Source of the DNA: Granulicella tundricola MP5ACTX9
Lineage (GTDB): Bacteria; Acidobacteriota; Terriglobia; Terriglobales; Acidobacteriaceae
DNA: 64,000 nucleotides
Assembly: GCF_000178975.2 (NCBI RefSeq)
Contig: NC_015064.1
Span: 248,001 to 312,000 of the forward strand
Direction of reading: 5' to 3'
Positions 36,584 through 46,248 of the stretch are shown piece by piece. Within the stretch, counting starts at the first letter, position 1, and every line of letters begins with the position of its first letter. A program made the translations under genes and the position numbers. The notes beneath the pieces are model-generated. The model saw only the letters and a program-made list of their open reading frames with translations, did no database searches and was not told the DNA's origin.

Positions 36584-37954
36584 ATGACTTTGGCTGAATG
36601 GCTCGCACGCATCGCCCCCAATGAAACTGGGATGCGTCTCGCTGAAATAGGCGTAATCGGCCTCGGTTACGTCGGGCTTCCGTTGATGCTTCTTCTCAGC
36701 GAAGACGGCTTCCGGGTTACCGGCCTCGACATCGATGAGGAGAAGGTCCGCACCCTGAACGCCGGGCAAACCTACATTCATCGCATCGAACCCGCACATA
36801 TTCAGAAGGCGCAATCCACTGGCTTCCGCGCCACCATAGACTTTTCCGCAGTCCGTGCGCTTGATGCGATCCTGATCTGCGTTCCCACGCCGCTCTACCC
36901 CGATCACACCCCCGATATGCGCTCCGTGGTCTCCACCATCGAAGCCATCGCACCCCATCTGCGTCCCGGACAGCTTGTGGTGCTTGAGAGCACAACCTAC
37001 CCAGGCACCACGGAAGAGATCATCGTCGCTACCATCGAGCGTCACGGCAACAAGGTCATGCGCGCCACCTCAGGAGACCTGCAGCAGTCGCTCGATGGAG
37101 TCATGGTGGCCTTCTCGCCGGAGCGCGAAGACCCCGGCAATACGACGACGCCTCGCCGTGACATTCCCAAAGTCGTCGGCGGAGTCGATCCCTGCGCCAC
37201 AGCCGCCGCATGCGCCTTGTACGGTGTGCTCTTCGCTCATGTCGTCCCCATGTCGACGCCCGCCGCAGCGGAGATGACCAAGCTGCTGGAAAACATCTAC
37301 CGCTCCGTCAACATCGCACTCGTCAACGAGCTGAAGCAGCTTTGCCTTGCGATGAACATCGACATCTGGGAGGTCATCGCCGCAGCCTCCACCAAGCCCT
37401 TCGGCTTTCAGGCCTTCCAGCCTGGACCTGGCGTGGGCGGTCACTGCATCCCCGTTGACCCGTTCTATCTCACCTGGAAGGCAAAGCAGTACGGCTTCCC
37501 CACGCGTTTCATCGAACTCGCCGGTGAGGTGAACGAATCCATGCCGCGTTACGTCGTCCAGACCACGGCTCGTGCCTTGGAGCGCAACGGCGCATCTCTC
37601 AACGGAGCAAAGATCCTTATCCTCGGCGTCGCGTACAAACGTGACGTAGACGATCTGCGGGAGTCTCCCGCTCTGACGATCATCCATCTCCTTCGTACAG
37701 AAGGCGCGATCATCTCCTACAACGATCCATTTCTGCCGCGCGTGGGCACGGGTCGCCATTACGATCTGAAGATGGAATCCACGCCTCTCGTGGATCTTGA
37801 ACGCTTTGACTGTGTGCTCATCGTCACCGATCATTCAGCCTATGACTATGACGACATCGTGTCTCATTCCCGCCTGGTGATCGACACGAGAAATGCAACC
37901 CGTCATCTCAAGCTGGAAGAGCCGGAGCTGCTCGCAAAGATCGTCCGCTGCTAA
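36584..37954 (+). CDS. UDP-N-acetyl-hexosamine 6-dehydrogenase (WbpA/TviB/WecC family)
   Basis: 456 residues from ATG 36584. The NAD-binding start is IGVIGLGYVGLPLMLLLSEDGF. The catalytic Cys lies in PGPGVGGHCIPVDPFYLTWK, whose WKAK extension is typical of the UDP-HexNAc branch. The central dimer domain contains LLENIYRSVNIALVNELKQL, and the C-terminal domain contains GVAYKRDVDDLRESPAL. It oxidises C6 of UDP-GlcNAc or UDP-GalNAc to the uronic acid, using two NAD+. Paired with the epimerase just upstream it would supply UDP-GalNAcA or UDP-GlcNAcA. No glycosyltransferase or Wzx/Wzy gene is adjacent, so the polymer locus is elsewhere. Confidence 0.9.
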   Translation: MTLAEWLARIAPNETGMRLAEIGVIGLGYVGLPLMLLLSEDGFRVTGLDIDEEKVRTLNAGQTYIHRIEPAHIQKAQSTGFRATIDFSAVRALDAILICVPTPLYPDHTPDMRSVVSTIEAIAPHLRPGQLVVLESTTYPGTTEEIIVATIERHGNKVMRATSGDLQQSLDGVMVAFSPEREDPGNTTTPRRDIPKVVGGVDPCATAAACALYGVLFAHVVPMSTPAAAEMTKLLENIYRSVNIALVNELKQLCLAMNIDIWEVIAAASTKPFGFQAFQPGPGVGGHCIPVDPFYLTWKAKQYGFPTRFIELAGEVNESMPRYVVQTTARALERNGASLNGAKILILGVAYKRDVDDLRESPALTIIHLLRTEGAIISYNDPFLPRVGTGRHYDLKMESTPLVDLERFDCVLIVTDHSAYDYDDIVSHSRLVIDTRNATRHLKLEEPELLAKIVRC

Positions 37955-38074
37955 TGGCGTGAGGTTTTGCATTGCCTTTCTTTCCCTCACCCCGTAAAGT
38001 GACCAAAAGCCGCCATTAAATCAAGATCTGTCTCAAGTTCCTCGTCTCTCCGCCGATACCGCCCTTAGGGTTTT

Positions 38075-41000
38075 ATGCACCGCGGGATGAAACGAAACAT
38101 GCCTCAAGCCGGTTTTCTAAACCGTCGCGTATTGCGTCCGCGCAGCCTCGTCCTTGGCGCGTTGATGCTGCTCGGTTCCATCTCTCCCGCGACCTGCCAG
38201 ACCAGACCAAAGCTTGCGCCTCGCGCACTTCGATCTCAAAGATTTCTGCGTGGAAGACGGACCGGGGTTGGAGCTGCGGAGCGTCTTGCACAAGCACGCG
38301 CGGAGCACGCTGTTCTGGCGGAGGCCCAACCCCAGGCCTCTACGCTCAGTGCGCCCTGGATGCCCGTTGGTCCAGCGCAGGTCCTTAGCTCAGCCTACGG
38401 ATTGGTGACCGGACGCATCACCTCCATTGCCCTGGACCCGTCTGACACCAGCGGGAACACGCTTTACGTTGGCACGACAGGTGGCGGCGTCTGGAAGTCG
38501 ACCAACGCCTCCGGTCCAGCCGCCTCGGTCACTTTTACACCGCTGACGGACACGCTTCCGGTCTTCAGAGCCAACGCGGGCACCGGCGCAACGGCATCGT
38601 TGAGCATTGGTGCGCTCGCCATGGCCAACGGCGTACTGCTGGCCGGTACCGGAGATCCAAACGACAGCTCCGACTCCTATTTTGGCTCAGGCCTTCTCCG
38701 TTCCACCGATGGCGGTCTCACATGGACTCTCATCCAAAGTTCTCAAGACGGAGTCGCTGGAATTCATCGCTTCTTCGGTCTGTCGTTCGCTGGCCTGGCC
38801 TTCTCCACTGCAACCCCCACACTCGCGGTAGCGGCCGTCTCACAGGCGACTGAGGGAACGCTCGTGAACGCTCCCTATGCGACGAGCAGCGTGATGGGCC
38901 TTTACTTCTCCACCGACGCCGGCCAGACCTGGCAGATGGCAAGCGTCTATGACGGCAGCCAGGTCGTTCAGTCGGCCCAGAAGCCCTCCAACAACGCCGC
39001 AACCTCCGTCGTCTGGAACCCTATCCGCCAGCGTTTCTACGCCGCAATCCGCTTCCACGGCTACTATGAGTCGAAAGACGGTCAGACCTGGACTCGACTC
39101 ATCCATCAGCCCGCTGCATCGCTCACGCAGGCCGCCTGTCCAACCAACACCGCCACCTCCTCCTGCCCAATCTTCCGGGGTGTCCTGGCAGCTCAGCCCA
39201 CGACGGGCGATCTCTTCGCCCTGGCGGTCGACAGCACAAACAACGACCAGGGCCTCTATCAGGACGCATGCAACCTCACGGGTTCTGCCTGTGCAAGCAA
39301 CACCGTTCTCTTCGCCAATCAACTCACCTCTACCCCGCTTGAGACAGGCAATGGCATCACCGCGATTCAGCAGGCAGACTACAACCTCGCACTCGCCGCC
39401 GTTCCGTCTGGCACCGATACGCTCCTCTACGCAGGCACGATCGACCTCTATCGCTGCAGCCTGGCGTCCGGTTGCCAGTTGCGGAATACGACCAACGCAG
39501 CCAACGGATGTACTAACCCCGCAGGCGTAGCTCCCGCTCAACATGCAATCGCAGTCCTCGACGCGTTGGTGTTCCTCGGCAATGACGGCGGTCTCTATCG
39601 TTCAACCGATGCGGTGAACGAGCAAGCCGCACCCTGTTCGATCGACGACGCAAGCCACTTCCAGAACCTGAACGCCGGTCTGGGCTCTCTGTCGGAGGTA
39701 GTCTCCTTCGCGCAAGATCCTGCCGATCCCAACACACTCCTGGCCGGCCTGGGAGCCCTGGGTACCGCGGGGACGTCCTACTCGCCAAACACCTGGCCGC
39801 AGTTGGCTCCTGGCGAAGGAGGAGCCGTCGCAATCGATCCTGCAACTCCTTCGCTCTGGTATCTCTCGACCGCCGCCGGAGTCAGCATCGCTCGTTGCAG
39901 CAAGGGGTCGGCCTGCACTGCAGCCGATTTCGCAGGCACGCCGACGATCAGTGAAGCCCAGGTCTCGAACGATCCTTCGGCCATCGACGCCCCCTGGTTG
40001 CTCGATCCCTCTTTGCCCTCAAATCTCGTCATAGGCACCTGCCGCATCTGGCGAGGCCCAGCCTCCAGCGGCTCCCTCTGGTCCAGCTCCAACCTCCTCA
40101 GCCGACCGTTCGCCGCTGCTGCAGCCACAGCTTGCCCATCCAATCTTCCGGTGGTGCGGTCTCTCGCGGCGGGTGGCGCAGTCAGCGCCGGCACCTCCGC
40201 CCAGAACGCCGGATCGGAGGTACTCTACGCGGGTCTTACCGGCGACCCCAGCTCGTCCGGTACGAGCTTCGGAGGCCATCTCTTCGTTACGGCTGCCGCC
40301 AATCTCGATTCAAGCTCAACCGTCTGGACCGATGCCGCAGCCTCTTCTGTCGTCAACGATCCCTCCGGCTCCGGCATCTTCAATCCTGGCCAGTTTGATG
40401 TCTCATCCATCGCCGTGGACCCTCATGACACAACCGGGCATACCGTCTATGCCACCATCATGGGGTTCGCGGGCAACAATCTGAGCGTCACACATCTCTA
40501 CCAGTCGACCGACGCTGGGTCTCACTGGTTCAACATCTCTTCAAACCTTCCGAACGCACCCGCAAACAGTGTCGTCGTCGATCCGAACGATGCCAATACG
40601 ATCTACGTCGCGCTCGATACCGGCGTCTATGTCACCACGCAGGTCACAACTTGTACCTCGGCAAACTGCTGGAGCGTCTACGGAACCGTCCTCCCTAACG
40701 CGCCCGTCATCCAGCTTCAGGCCGCGGTTAGTATGCCGACTGGCGACGGCCGCATCGGCGAACTACGTGCCGCGACCTACGGCCGCGGCATCTGGCAGGT
40801 TCCTCTGCTCACGGCCATCAGCCCAGCCGCCCCAGGGCTGGCGGTAAATCCCACTTCTCTTGTCTTCGCCAGTCAGCAGGTAGGCAGCACCAGCGCAGCT
40901 CAAACCGTCACCGTCACCAACACGGGTAACGCTCCGCTCACGATCTCAAGCATCGTTCCCACCGGAGACTTCCTTGAGACGGATAACTGCACCTCAACGC

Positions 41001-42574
41001 CGATCGCGCAGCAAGCCACCTGCTCCATTCAGGTCACGTTTTTACCCACCGCCGCAGGCGCCAGGACCGGCCTCCTGACCGTTTACGGCAACGCGCCCGG
41101 AGGGCAGGCCACGGTGACCCTATCCGGAACCGCAACCCCGGCGGCAGCAATTGTCCTTACACCCACCGTACTTACCTTCCCATCGACCACCGTTGCCGCC
41201 AGCAGCCCGGTGCAGAACATCACCATCTCCAACACTGGCGGGACGATCGCAAGCCTTCAGTCTCCCGTCATCACAGGCGATTTCGTGATCAGCGCCAACA
41301 CCTGCACAAAATCGCTGGGTCCACAGACCGGCTGCACCGTCTCCGTGACCTTCACCCCCACCGCCCCAGGCACACGCACCGGAGCCCTCACGGTCACGGA
41401 TGACGCTGGCACCCAGACGGCTTCACTTACCGGCGTCGGAACATCACCTGCCACAGACACCCTGACACCCCTCAGCCTTATTTTTTCTCCACAGCAGCTC
41501 AATTCCTCCAGCCTCGCCCAAGGCCTCACACTTCTTAACTCCGGAGACGTGCCTCTTACCCTGATCGCCGCGCAGATCACCTCGGGTGACTTCTCGGTCG
41601 TGAACTCATGCGGCAACTCCCTCAATCCGCATTCCAGTTGTTCGCTCACGGTGGTCTTCACGCCCAAATCGCTCGGCCAGCGATCCGGAACGCTCGTCCT
41701 CTCCGATCAATTCCGATCTCAGACGGTGACTCTCTCAGGATCAGGGCTCGCGCCACCCGGCGTCTCCCTAGCCCCCATCACTCCGCTGGTCTTCGCTCCA
41801 ACTCCGGTCGCCGCCGCATCCGCCTCTCAGACAGTCACCCTCACCAACAACGGCGGCGTGCCCCTCTCATTAGCGAGCATCAACGTCACCGGTGACTTCA
41901 CCATTCCGGCCAACTCCAACACCTGCACCGCCACCGTTGCGCCGTCTGCCGTCTGCGCCTTCCAGGTCGCCTTTGCGCCGACAGCCCCCGGCCCACGCAC
42001 AGGTCTCCTCACGGTTACATCCAACGCACCCAACTCTCCTCAGACGCTTGCGCTCTCAGGTTCGGGCGTGGACTTCACCCTCATCGCCGGCAGCCCCTCC
42101 GCCCAGACCATCATTAGCGGCCAGACCGCAACCTACCCGTTGCTGCTCTCCTCCGTCGCCGGTGTGCCGGGGAGCGTGCTCTTCACCTGCGCCGGCGTTC
42201 CCGCTCATGCCACCTGCACGGTCAACCCACCCAATCCGGCACTGGGCTCTACCTCGACCATCACAGCGACCGTGGCGACCGGTCTATTCGCCGCCGTTGC
42301 TCCACCCGTCTTCCCCTGGACAGCGAACCCGGTCTGGCTCGCTGTCCTGATCCCTTGCGGCATGTTCCTGCGCAAGCGCCGCCGCGTCATCCTGCTGTCT
42401 CTGCTCCTGGTGACGATCGCCGGCTGTGCCACAGGCCGCACCGTTCCCAGCGCTGTCACAACCAACCCCACCACCCCTGCCACTCCCACCCCATCCGGAA
42501 CCTATACCCTGGTCGTCTCCGCTAGTAGCGCCGGCCTTGTCCGCACGGCGAACCTGACTCTCACTATCCAGTAG
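38075..42574 (+). CDS. Large surface protein: Asp-box beta-propeller plus HYDIN-like repeats
   Basis: 1499 residues. A signal peptide (SLVLGALMLLGSISPATCQ) leads an Asp-box/BNR propeller (about 95-915) with motifs LYVGTTGGGVWKST, LLRSTDGGLTWTLIQ, LYFSTDAGQTWQMAS and LYQSTDAGSHWFNIS. Four HYDIN/ASPM-SPD2-like domains of about 100 residues follow (starts near 921, 1026, 1131 and 1231), each with the pattern TVTNTGNAPLTISSI...GDF..NxC. Then comes an Ig-like segment and a tail of two hydrophobic stretches separated by RKRRR, the second ending VTIAGCATG, a Thr/Pro linker and a final beta strand. This tail resembles that of the split protein ending at 22855. Function unknown; Asp-box propellers occur in glycan-binding or glycosidase proteins, but no catalytic site was recognised. 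Confidence 0.85.
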   Translation: MHRGMKRNMPQAGFLNRRVLRPRSLVLGALMLLGSISPATCQTRPKLAPRALRSQRFLRGRRTGVGAAERLAQARAEHAVLAEAQPQASTLSAPWMPVGPAQVLSSAYGLVTGRITSIALDPSDTSGNTLYVGTTGGGVWKSTNASGPAASVTFTPLTDTLPVFRANAGTGATASLSIGALAMANGVLLAGTGDPNDSSDSYFGSGLLRSTDGGLTWTLIQSSQDGVAGIHRFFGLSFAGLAFSTATPTLAVAAVSQATEGTLVNAPYATSSVMGLYFSTDAGQTWQMASVYDGSQVVQSAQKPSNNAATSVVWNPIRQRFYAAIRFHGYYESKDGQTWTRLIHQPAASLTQAACPTNTATSSCPIFRGVLAAQPTTGDLFALAVDSTNNDQGLYQDACNLTGSACASNTVLFANQLTSTPLETGNGITAIQQADYNLALAAVPSGTDTLLYAGTIDLYRCSLASGCQLRNTTNAANGCTNPAGVAPAQHAIAVLDALVFLGNDGGLYRSTDAVNEQAAPCSIDDASHFQNLNAGLGSLSEVVSFAQDPADPNTLLAGLGALGTAGTSYSPNTWPQLAPGEGGAVAIDPATPSLWYLSTAAGVSIARCSKGSACTAADFAGTPTISEAQVSNDPSAIDAPWLLDPSLPSNLVIGTCRIWRGPASSGSLWSSSNLLSRPFAAAAATACPSNLPVVRSLAAGGAVSAGTSAQNAGSEVLYAGLTGDPSSSGTSFGGHLFVTAAANLDSSSTVWTDAAASSVVNDPSGSGIFNPGQFDVSSIAVDPHDTTGHTVYATIMGFAGNNLSVTHLYQSTDAGSHWFNISSNLPNAPANSVVVDPNDANTIYVALDTGVYVTTQVTTCTSANCWSVYGTVLPNAPVIQLQAAVSMPTGDGRIGELRAATYGRGIWQVPLLTAISPAAPGLAVNPTSLVFASQQVGSTSAAQTVTVTNTGNAPLTISSIVPTGDFLETDNCTSTPIAQQATCSIQVTFLPTAAGARTGLLTVYGNAPGGQATVTLSGTATPAAAIVLTPTVLTFPSTTVAASSPVQNITISNTGGTIASLQSPVITGDFVISANTCTKSLGPQTGCTVSVTFTPTAPGTRTGALTVTDDAGTQTASLTGVGTSPATDTLTPLSLIFSPQQLNSSSLAQGLTLLNSGDVPLTLIAAQITSGDFSVVNSCGNSLNPHSSCSLTVVFTPKSLGQRSGTLVLSDQFRSQTVTLSGSGLAPPGVSLAPITPLVFAPTPVAAASASQTVTLTNNGGVPLSLASINVTGDFTIPANSNTCTATVAPSAVCAFQVAFAPTAPGPRTGLLTVTSNAPNSPQTLALSGSGVDFTLIAGSPSAQTIISGQTATYPLLLSSVAGVPGSVLFTCAGVPAHATCTVNPPNPALGSTSTITATVATGLFAAVAPPVFPWTANPVWLAVLIPCGMFLRKRRRVILLSLLLVTIAGCATGRTVPSAVTTNPTTPATPTPSGTYTLVVSASSAGLVRTANLTLTIQ

Positions 42575-43771
42575 CTAAGCCACCTGCCCCGCACAGAAGC
42601 CGGAAGCCCAAGCCCACTGGAAGTTATACCCCCCGAGCCACCCCGTCACGTCCACCACCTCACCCACAAAATAGAGCCCTGGAACTTTCTTCGCCTCCAT
42701 CGTCTTCGCGTCGAGTTCCGCCGTATCGACGCCCCCTGTCGTCACCTCCGCCTTCGCATAACCCTCTGTTCCCGCTGGCAGCACACGCCACTCATGCATC
42801 GTCCGTTCCATCTCTGCGATCTCTGCGTTGGTGAAATCCCGTCTCCCATCCCCCAGCTCGGGAGCATTGACCGCAACCCAGCGCTCCGCCCACCGGCCCG
42901 GCAGAACAGTCTTCACCGCCGCAAAAACCGCTGCAACATCTCTCCGCGCATTCTTCTGCAGAAGCCCCCCAAACACCTTCTCTCCCATCGCAAGATCGAG
43001 TTCAACTGCCTCGCCTTCCTTCCAATAAGAAGAGATCTGCAGAACCACCGGCCCACTCAAACCCTTGTGAGTCACCAGTATCTTCTCCCGAAAGCCCGGA
43101 GCCTTCTTGTCGGTCGCCTTAGCCTCAGCCATCGCTGAAACACCAGAAAGATCGCACCACCTCTCACGATCCTCCGGGCGCAGCGTAAACGGCACCAACC
43201 CCGGCCGGCACGTGGTCACCCGCAACCCAAACTCTCGCGCAACCTCATAACCAAAGCTGGTCGCGCCCATCTGCGGAATGGAAAGCCCTCCCGTCCCCAC
43301 AACAACGGCCTCCGCCAGAACAGCACCCTGCGACGTCTCCACCAGAAATCGCCCATCCTCCCGGCGTCCCAGTTTGGCAACGCTGGTGGAGGTCCAAATC
43401 GTCACCCGAGCCTCGCCACACTCTTTCTCGAGCATGGCCACAATCTCCCGCGAACTCGCATCGCAAAAGAGCTGTCCCAGCGTCTTCTCGTGATACTTGA
43501 TCCCGTGCCGTTCCACCATCGCCACAAAATCCGCAGCCGTAAACCGAGCCAACGCGCTCCGTACAAAATGCGGATTCTCCGAGATGAAGTTCTCCGCCCG
43601 GCACCCCAGATTCGTGAAATTACACCGCCCACCACCCGAGATCAGAATCTTCTTCCCCACCTTGTCCGCATGATCCACTACGAGCACCCTCCGCCCGCGC
43701 CGGCCAGCCTCCGCCGCGCACATCAGCCCGGCCGCTCCCGCGCCCAGCACCACTACATCGAAATCCCGCAT
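42575..43771 (-). CDS. YhiN/HI0933-family flavoprotein (BaiN-like oxidoreductase)
   Basis: 398 residues. FAD-binding start FDVVVLGAGAAGLMCAAEAGRRG; the family-specific block KVGKKILISGGGRCNFTNLG; GTGGLSIPQMGATSFGYEVAREFG; and the C-terminal LYFVGEVVDVTGWLGGYNFQWAWASG. All are signatures of the HI0933 family, whose cellular substrate is mostly unknown. Cytoplasmic, single gene. Its stop abuts the stop of the convergent surface-protein gene with no spacer (TAG then CTA). Confidence 0.92.
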   Translation of the reverse strand: MRDFDVVVLGAGAAGLMCAAEAGRRGRRVLVVDHADKVGKKILISGGGRCNFTNLGCRAENFISENPHFVRSALARFTAADFVAMVERHGIKYHEKTLGQLFCDASSREIVAMLEKECGEARVTIWTSTSVAKLGRREDGRFLVETSQGAVLAEAVVVGTGGLSIPQMGATSFGYEVAREFGLRVTTCRPGLVPFTLRPEDRERWCDLSGVSAMAEAKATDKKAPGFREKILVTHKGLSGPVVLQISSYWKEGEAVELDLAMGEKVFGGLLQKNARRDVAAVFAAVKTVLPGRWAERWVAVNAPELGDGRRDFTNAEIAEMERTMHEWRVLPAGTEGYAKAEVTTGGVDTAELDAKTMEAKKVPGLYFVGEVVDVTGWLGGYNFQWAWASGFCAGQVA

Positions 43772-43830
43772 ATCAACCCATTCTAGGTCGCCGGAAGGAC
43801 GATGCGGCCGTCAGGTGCGAAGATGGAAGG

Positions 43831-45102
43831 ATGGCAAAACCGCAAGACCTCCGCCCTATCCGCGTAGGCACCCCTCATCCGCAAGGCCCCGCAGCCATCA
43901 TCACCCGCCGCGCCTCTGACAAAATTCGCGCCGGCCACCTCTGGGTCTACCGCACAGACGTCGAGCAGCTCCTCCCCGCACCCGGCACCACCTCCGTCGA
44001 TCCCGGCGCTCTCGTGACGATCCTGGACACCCGTGGAATCCCGCTAGGCTCCGCACTCTACAGCTCTGCCTCTCAGATCACCCTGCGCGTAGTCTCGCCG
44101 CTCGCCGCCCTCACTCGCGAGGCCTATCTCGCAGAGACGCGCACCCGCATCCAGGCCGCCCTGTCCCTGCGCAACCAGCTCTCCCCGGTGACGGCGGACA
44201 ACAACGCCCACCGCCTCATCTTTGCCGAGGCCGATAACCTCCCCGGCATCGTCGCCGATCGCTACAACGATCTCATCGTCCTCCAGCTCCTCACCCAATC
44301 CACCGCCAAGCCGGATCTCCGAGCCCTGATAGGCGAAGTCCTCGCCGCCGAACTCCACCCCTCCACGATCCTCGAGCGCCCCGACCCTCGCGTCCGTGAG
44401 ATCGAGCAGATCGCCCCCGCTCCCACTGAGCCCATCTTCTCCGCCGGCGAAGCCAAAGAAGCCACCATCTTCACCATCAACGGCCTGCACTTCGCCTTTG
44501 ACGTCACCTCCGGCCAGAAGACCGGCGCCTTCCTCGATCAGCGCCTCAACTACGCCGCCGCCGCCCGTTACGCGCATGGCCGAGCCCTGGACGTCTGCAC
44601 CTACCAGGGAGGCTTCGCTCTGCACCTCGCTCAAACCTGCGACCGTGTCACCGGCGTAGACACCAGCCGCGCCGCCCTTGAGGTAGCCGACGCCAACCTC
44701 GCCCTCAACCCCCACCTCAAAGCCCGCACAGACTGGATGGAGGCCGACGCCTTCGACCTTCTCCGGGAGTACGAGTCCACCGGCGAGCGCTTCGACACCA
44801 TCGTCCTAGACCCTCCGGCCTTCGCAAAATCCCAGCGAGCCCTTGAAGGAGCCCTTCGCGGCTATAAGGAGTTGAACCTCCGCGCCCTCAAGATGCTCAA
44901 CCCCGGCGGCACCCTTGTCACCTGCTCCTGCTCGCATCATGTCCCGCTGGAGGAGTTCACCGCCGTCGTCGCCTCGGCAGCCGCGGACAGCCACCGTCGC
45001 GTCCAGCTTCTGGAGACCCGCGGAGCCGCGCCGGATCACCCGGCCGTCCTGACCCTGCCTGAAACCAGCTACCTCAAGTGCCTCGTCGCCCGAGTCGACT
45101 AA
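43831..45102 (+). CDS. rlmI: Class I SAM-dependent 23S rRNA methyltransferase, RlmI type
   Basis: 423 residues. An N-terminal PUA domain (RRASDKIRAGHLWVYRTDVE and the following beta strands, about 22-100) precedes a Rossmann methyltransferase: GRALDVCTYQGGFALHLAQ (SAM motif I) and FDTIVLDPPAFAKSQRALEGAL (motif IV). The NPGGTLVTCSCSHH block is characteristic of RlmI/RlmK m5C enzymes. It most likely methylates a cytosine in 23S rRNA; the exact position is inferred from the family. It lies 18 bp upstream of pheS and is probably co-transcribed with it. Confidence 0.88.
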   Translation: MAKPQDLRPIRVGTPHPQGPAAIITRRASDKIRAGHLWVYRTDVEQLLPAPGTTSVDPGALVTILDTRGIPLGSALYSSASQITLRVVSPLAALTREAYLAETRTRIQAALSLRNQLSPVTADNNAHRLIFAEADNLPGIVADRYNDLIVLQLLTQSTAKPDLRALIGEVLAAELHPSTILERPDPRVREIEQIAPAPTEPIFSAGEAKEATIFTINGLHFAFDVTSGQKTGAFLDQRLNYAAAARYAHGRALDVCTYQGGFALHLAQTCDRVTGVDTSRAALEVADANLALNPHLKARTDWMEADAFDLLREYESTGERFDTIVLDPPAFAKSQRALEGALRGYKELNLRALKMLNPGGTLVTCSCSHHVPLEEFTAVVASAAADSHRRVQLLETRGAAPDHPAVLTLPETSYLKCLVARVD

Positions 45103-45120
45103 ACTGAAGAAGAGCCTCGT

Positions 45121-46233
45121 ATGACCAATCAGACTGACCCAACCTCCATCCCAACACTCCCCGCCTACGACGAGCCCACGCTCGACCAGTCCTTCGCGGT
45201 CCTCGCCGAAGAGGTCCGCACCACCGCCGCCGGAGCAGACGCCGAGGCCTTCCGCCTCCTCTGGCTCGGCCGCAAACAGGGCCGTCTTAAGCTCATCTCG
45301 GAGGCCTGGCTCAAGCAGGCTCCCGCGGAAGCTCGCAAGCCCCTCGGAATCCGCTTCAACCAGCTCAAGCAGCAGATCGAGCAGTCCCTCGAAGCCCCCG
45401 CGGCGAAGATCGCGGCAGCCCAGGGCCTGGACATCTCTCTCCCCGGCCTGACCCGCACGCCCGGCATCCCGCACCCGCTCCTCACCGCCATGGACCGCGT
45501 CGTGGAGGTCTTCCATCATCTCGGCTACAGCACGCAGTTAGGCCCACAGGTGGAGTCTGACTTCTACAACTTTGAAGCCCTGAACTTCCCTGAAAATCAT
45601 CCCGCCCGAGACACCCAGGACACCCTGCAGGTCGCACATCAGCAGTCCAAGCCCTCCCGCGACCGCCTCCTGATGCGCACGCACACCAGTCCGGTGCAGA
45701 TCCGGACCATGGTCTCTCAGGCTCCCCCGCTGCGCATCGTGATTCCCGGAAAGGTCCACCGCAACGACGCCGCAGATGCCACGCACTCGCCCATCTTCCA
45801 CCAGGTAGAAGGTCTCTGCGTCGATACCAACGTCACCTTCTCAGACCTGAAGGGCACTCTCGATCACGCCATGCGTGCCCTCTTCGGCTCCGCAGTCAAA
45901 ACCCGTTTCTTCCCCAGCTTCTTCCCCTTCACTGAGCCTTCGGCAGACGTCCAGATCTCCTGCATCTTCTGCGGCGGCAAAGGCTGCCGCAAGTGCAAGC
46001 ACTCCGGCTGGATTGAGCTTCTGGGCTGCGGCATGGTTGACCCCGCCGTCTTCCAGGCTGTCACAGAAGAACGCCGCCGCCTGGGCCTTGACCCCAGCCC
46101 ATACGATCCCGCCCGTATCAGCGGCTTCGCCTTCGGCATGGGAGTAGAGCGCATCGCGATGATCCTCCACGGCGTCTCCGATATTGGCCAGTTCTACTCC
46201 GGAGATATGCGCTTCCTGGAGCAGTTCTCCTAA
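45121..46233 (+). CDS. pheS: Phenylalanine-tRNA ligase alpha subunit
   Basis: 370 residues. An N-terminal coiled-coil tRNA-binding arm (about 20-105, LWLGRKQGRLKLISEAW) is followed by the class II core. Motif 2 is seen as LRIVIPGKVHRNDAADATHSPIFHQVEG, and motif 3 as FAFGMGVERIAMILHG. An inserted zinc-ribbon-like CIFCGGKGCRKCKHSGW with four cysteines lies near residue 280; this is a known variant in many bacterial PheS proteins. It pairs with PheT to charge tRNA-Phe. pheT is not next to it; two small unknown genes follow instead. tRNA-Phe lies 22 kb away in this window. Confidence 0.96.
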   Translation: MTNQTDPTSIPTLPAYDEPTLDQSFAVLAEEVRTTAAGADAEAFRLLWLGRKQGRLKLISEAWLKQAPAEARKPLGIRFNQLKQQIEQSLEAPAAKIAAAQGLDISLPGLTRTPGIPHPLLTAMDRVVEVFHHLGYSTQLGPQVESDFYNFEALNFPENHPARDTQDTLQVAHQQSKPSRDRLLMRTHTSPVQIRTMVSQAPPLRIVIPGKVHRNDAADATHSPIFHQVEGLCVDTNVTFSDLKGTLDHAMRALFGSAVKTRFFPSFFPFTEPSADVQISCIFCGGKGCRKCKHSGWIELLGCGMVDPAVFQAVTEERRRLGLDPSPYDPARISGFAFGMGVERIAMILHGVSDIGQFYSGDMRFLEQFS

Positions 46234-46248
46234 ACGAACCACAACTTC

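Noticed and set aside
45961..46014. Four-cysteine zinc-ribbon-like insert in PheS as a novelty
   Set aside because: The CxxCGGKGCRxC pattern is a known variant in many bacterial PheS proteins.
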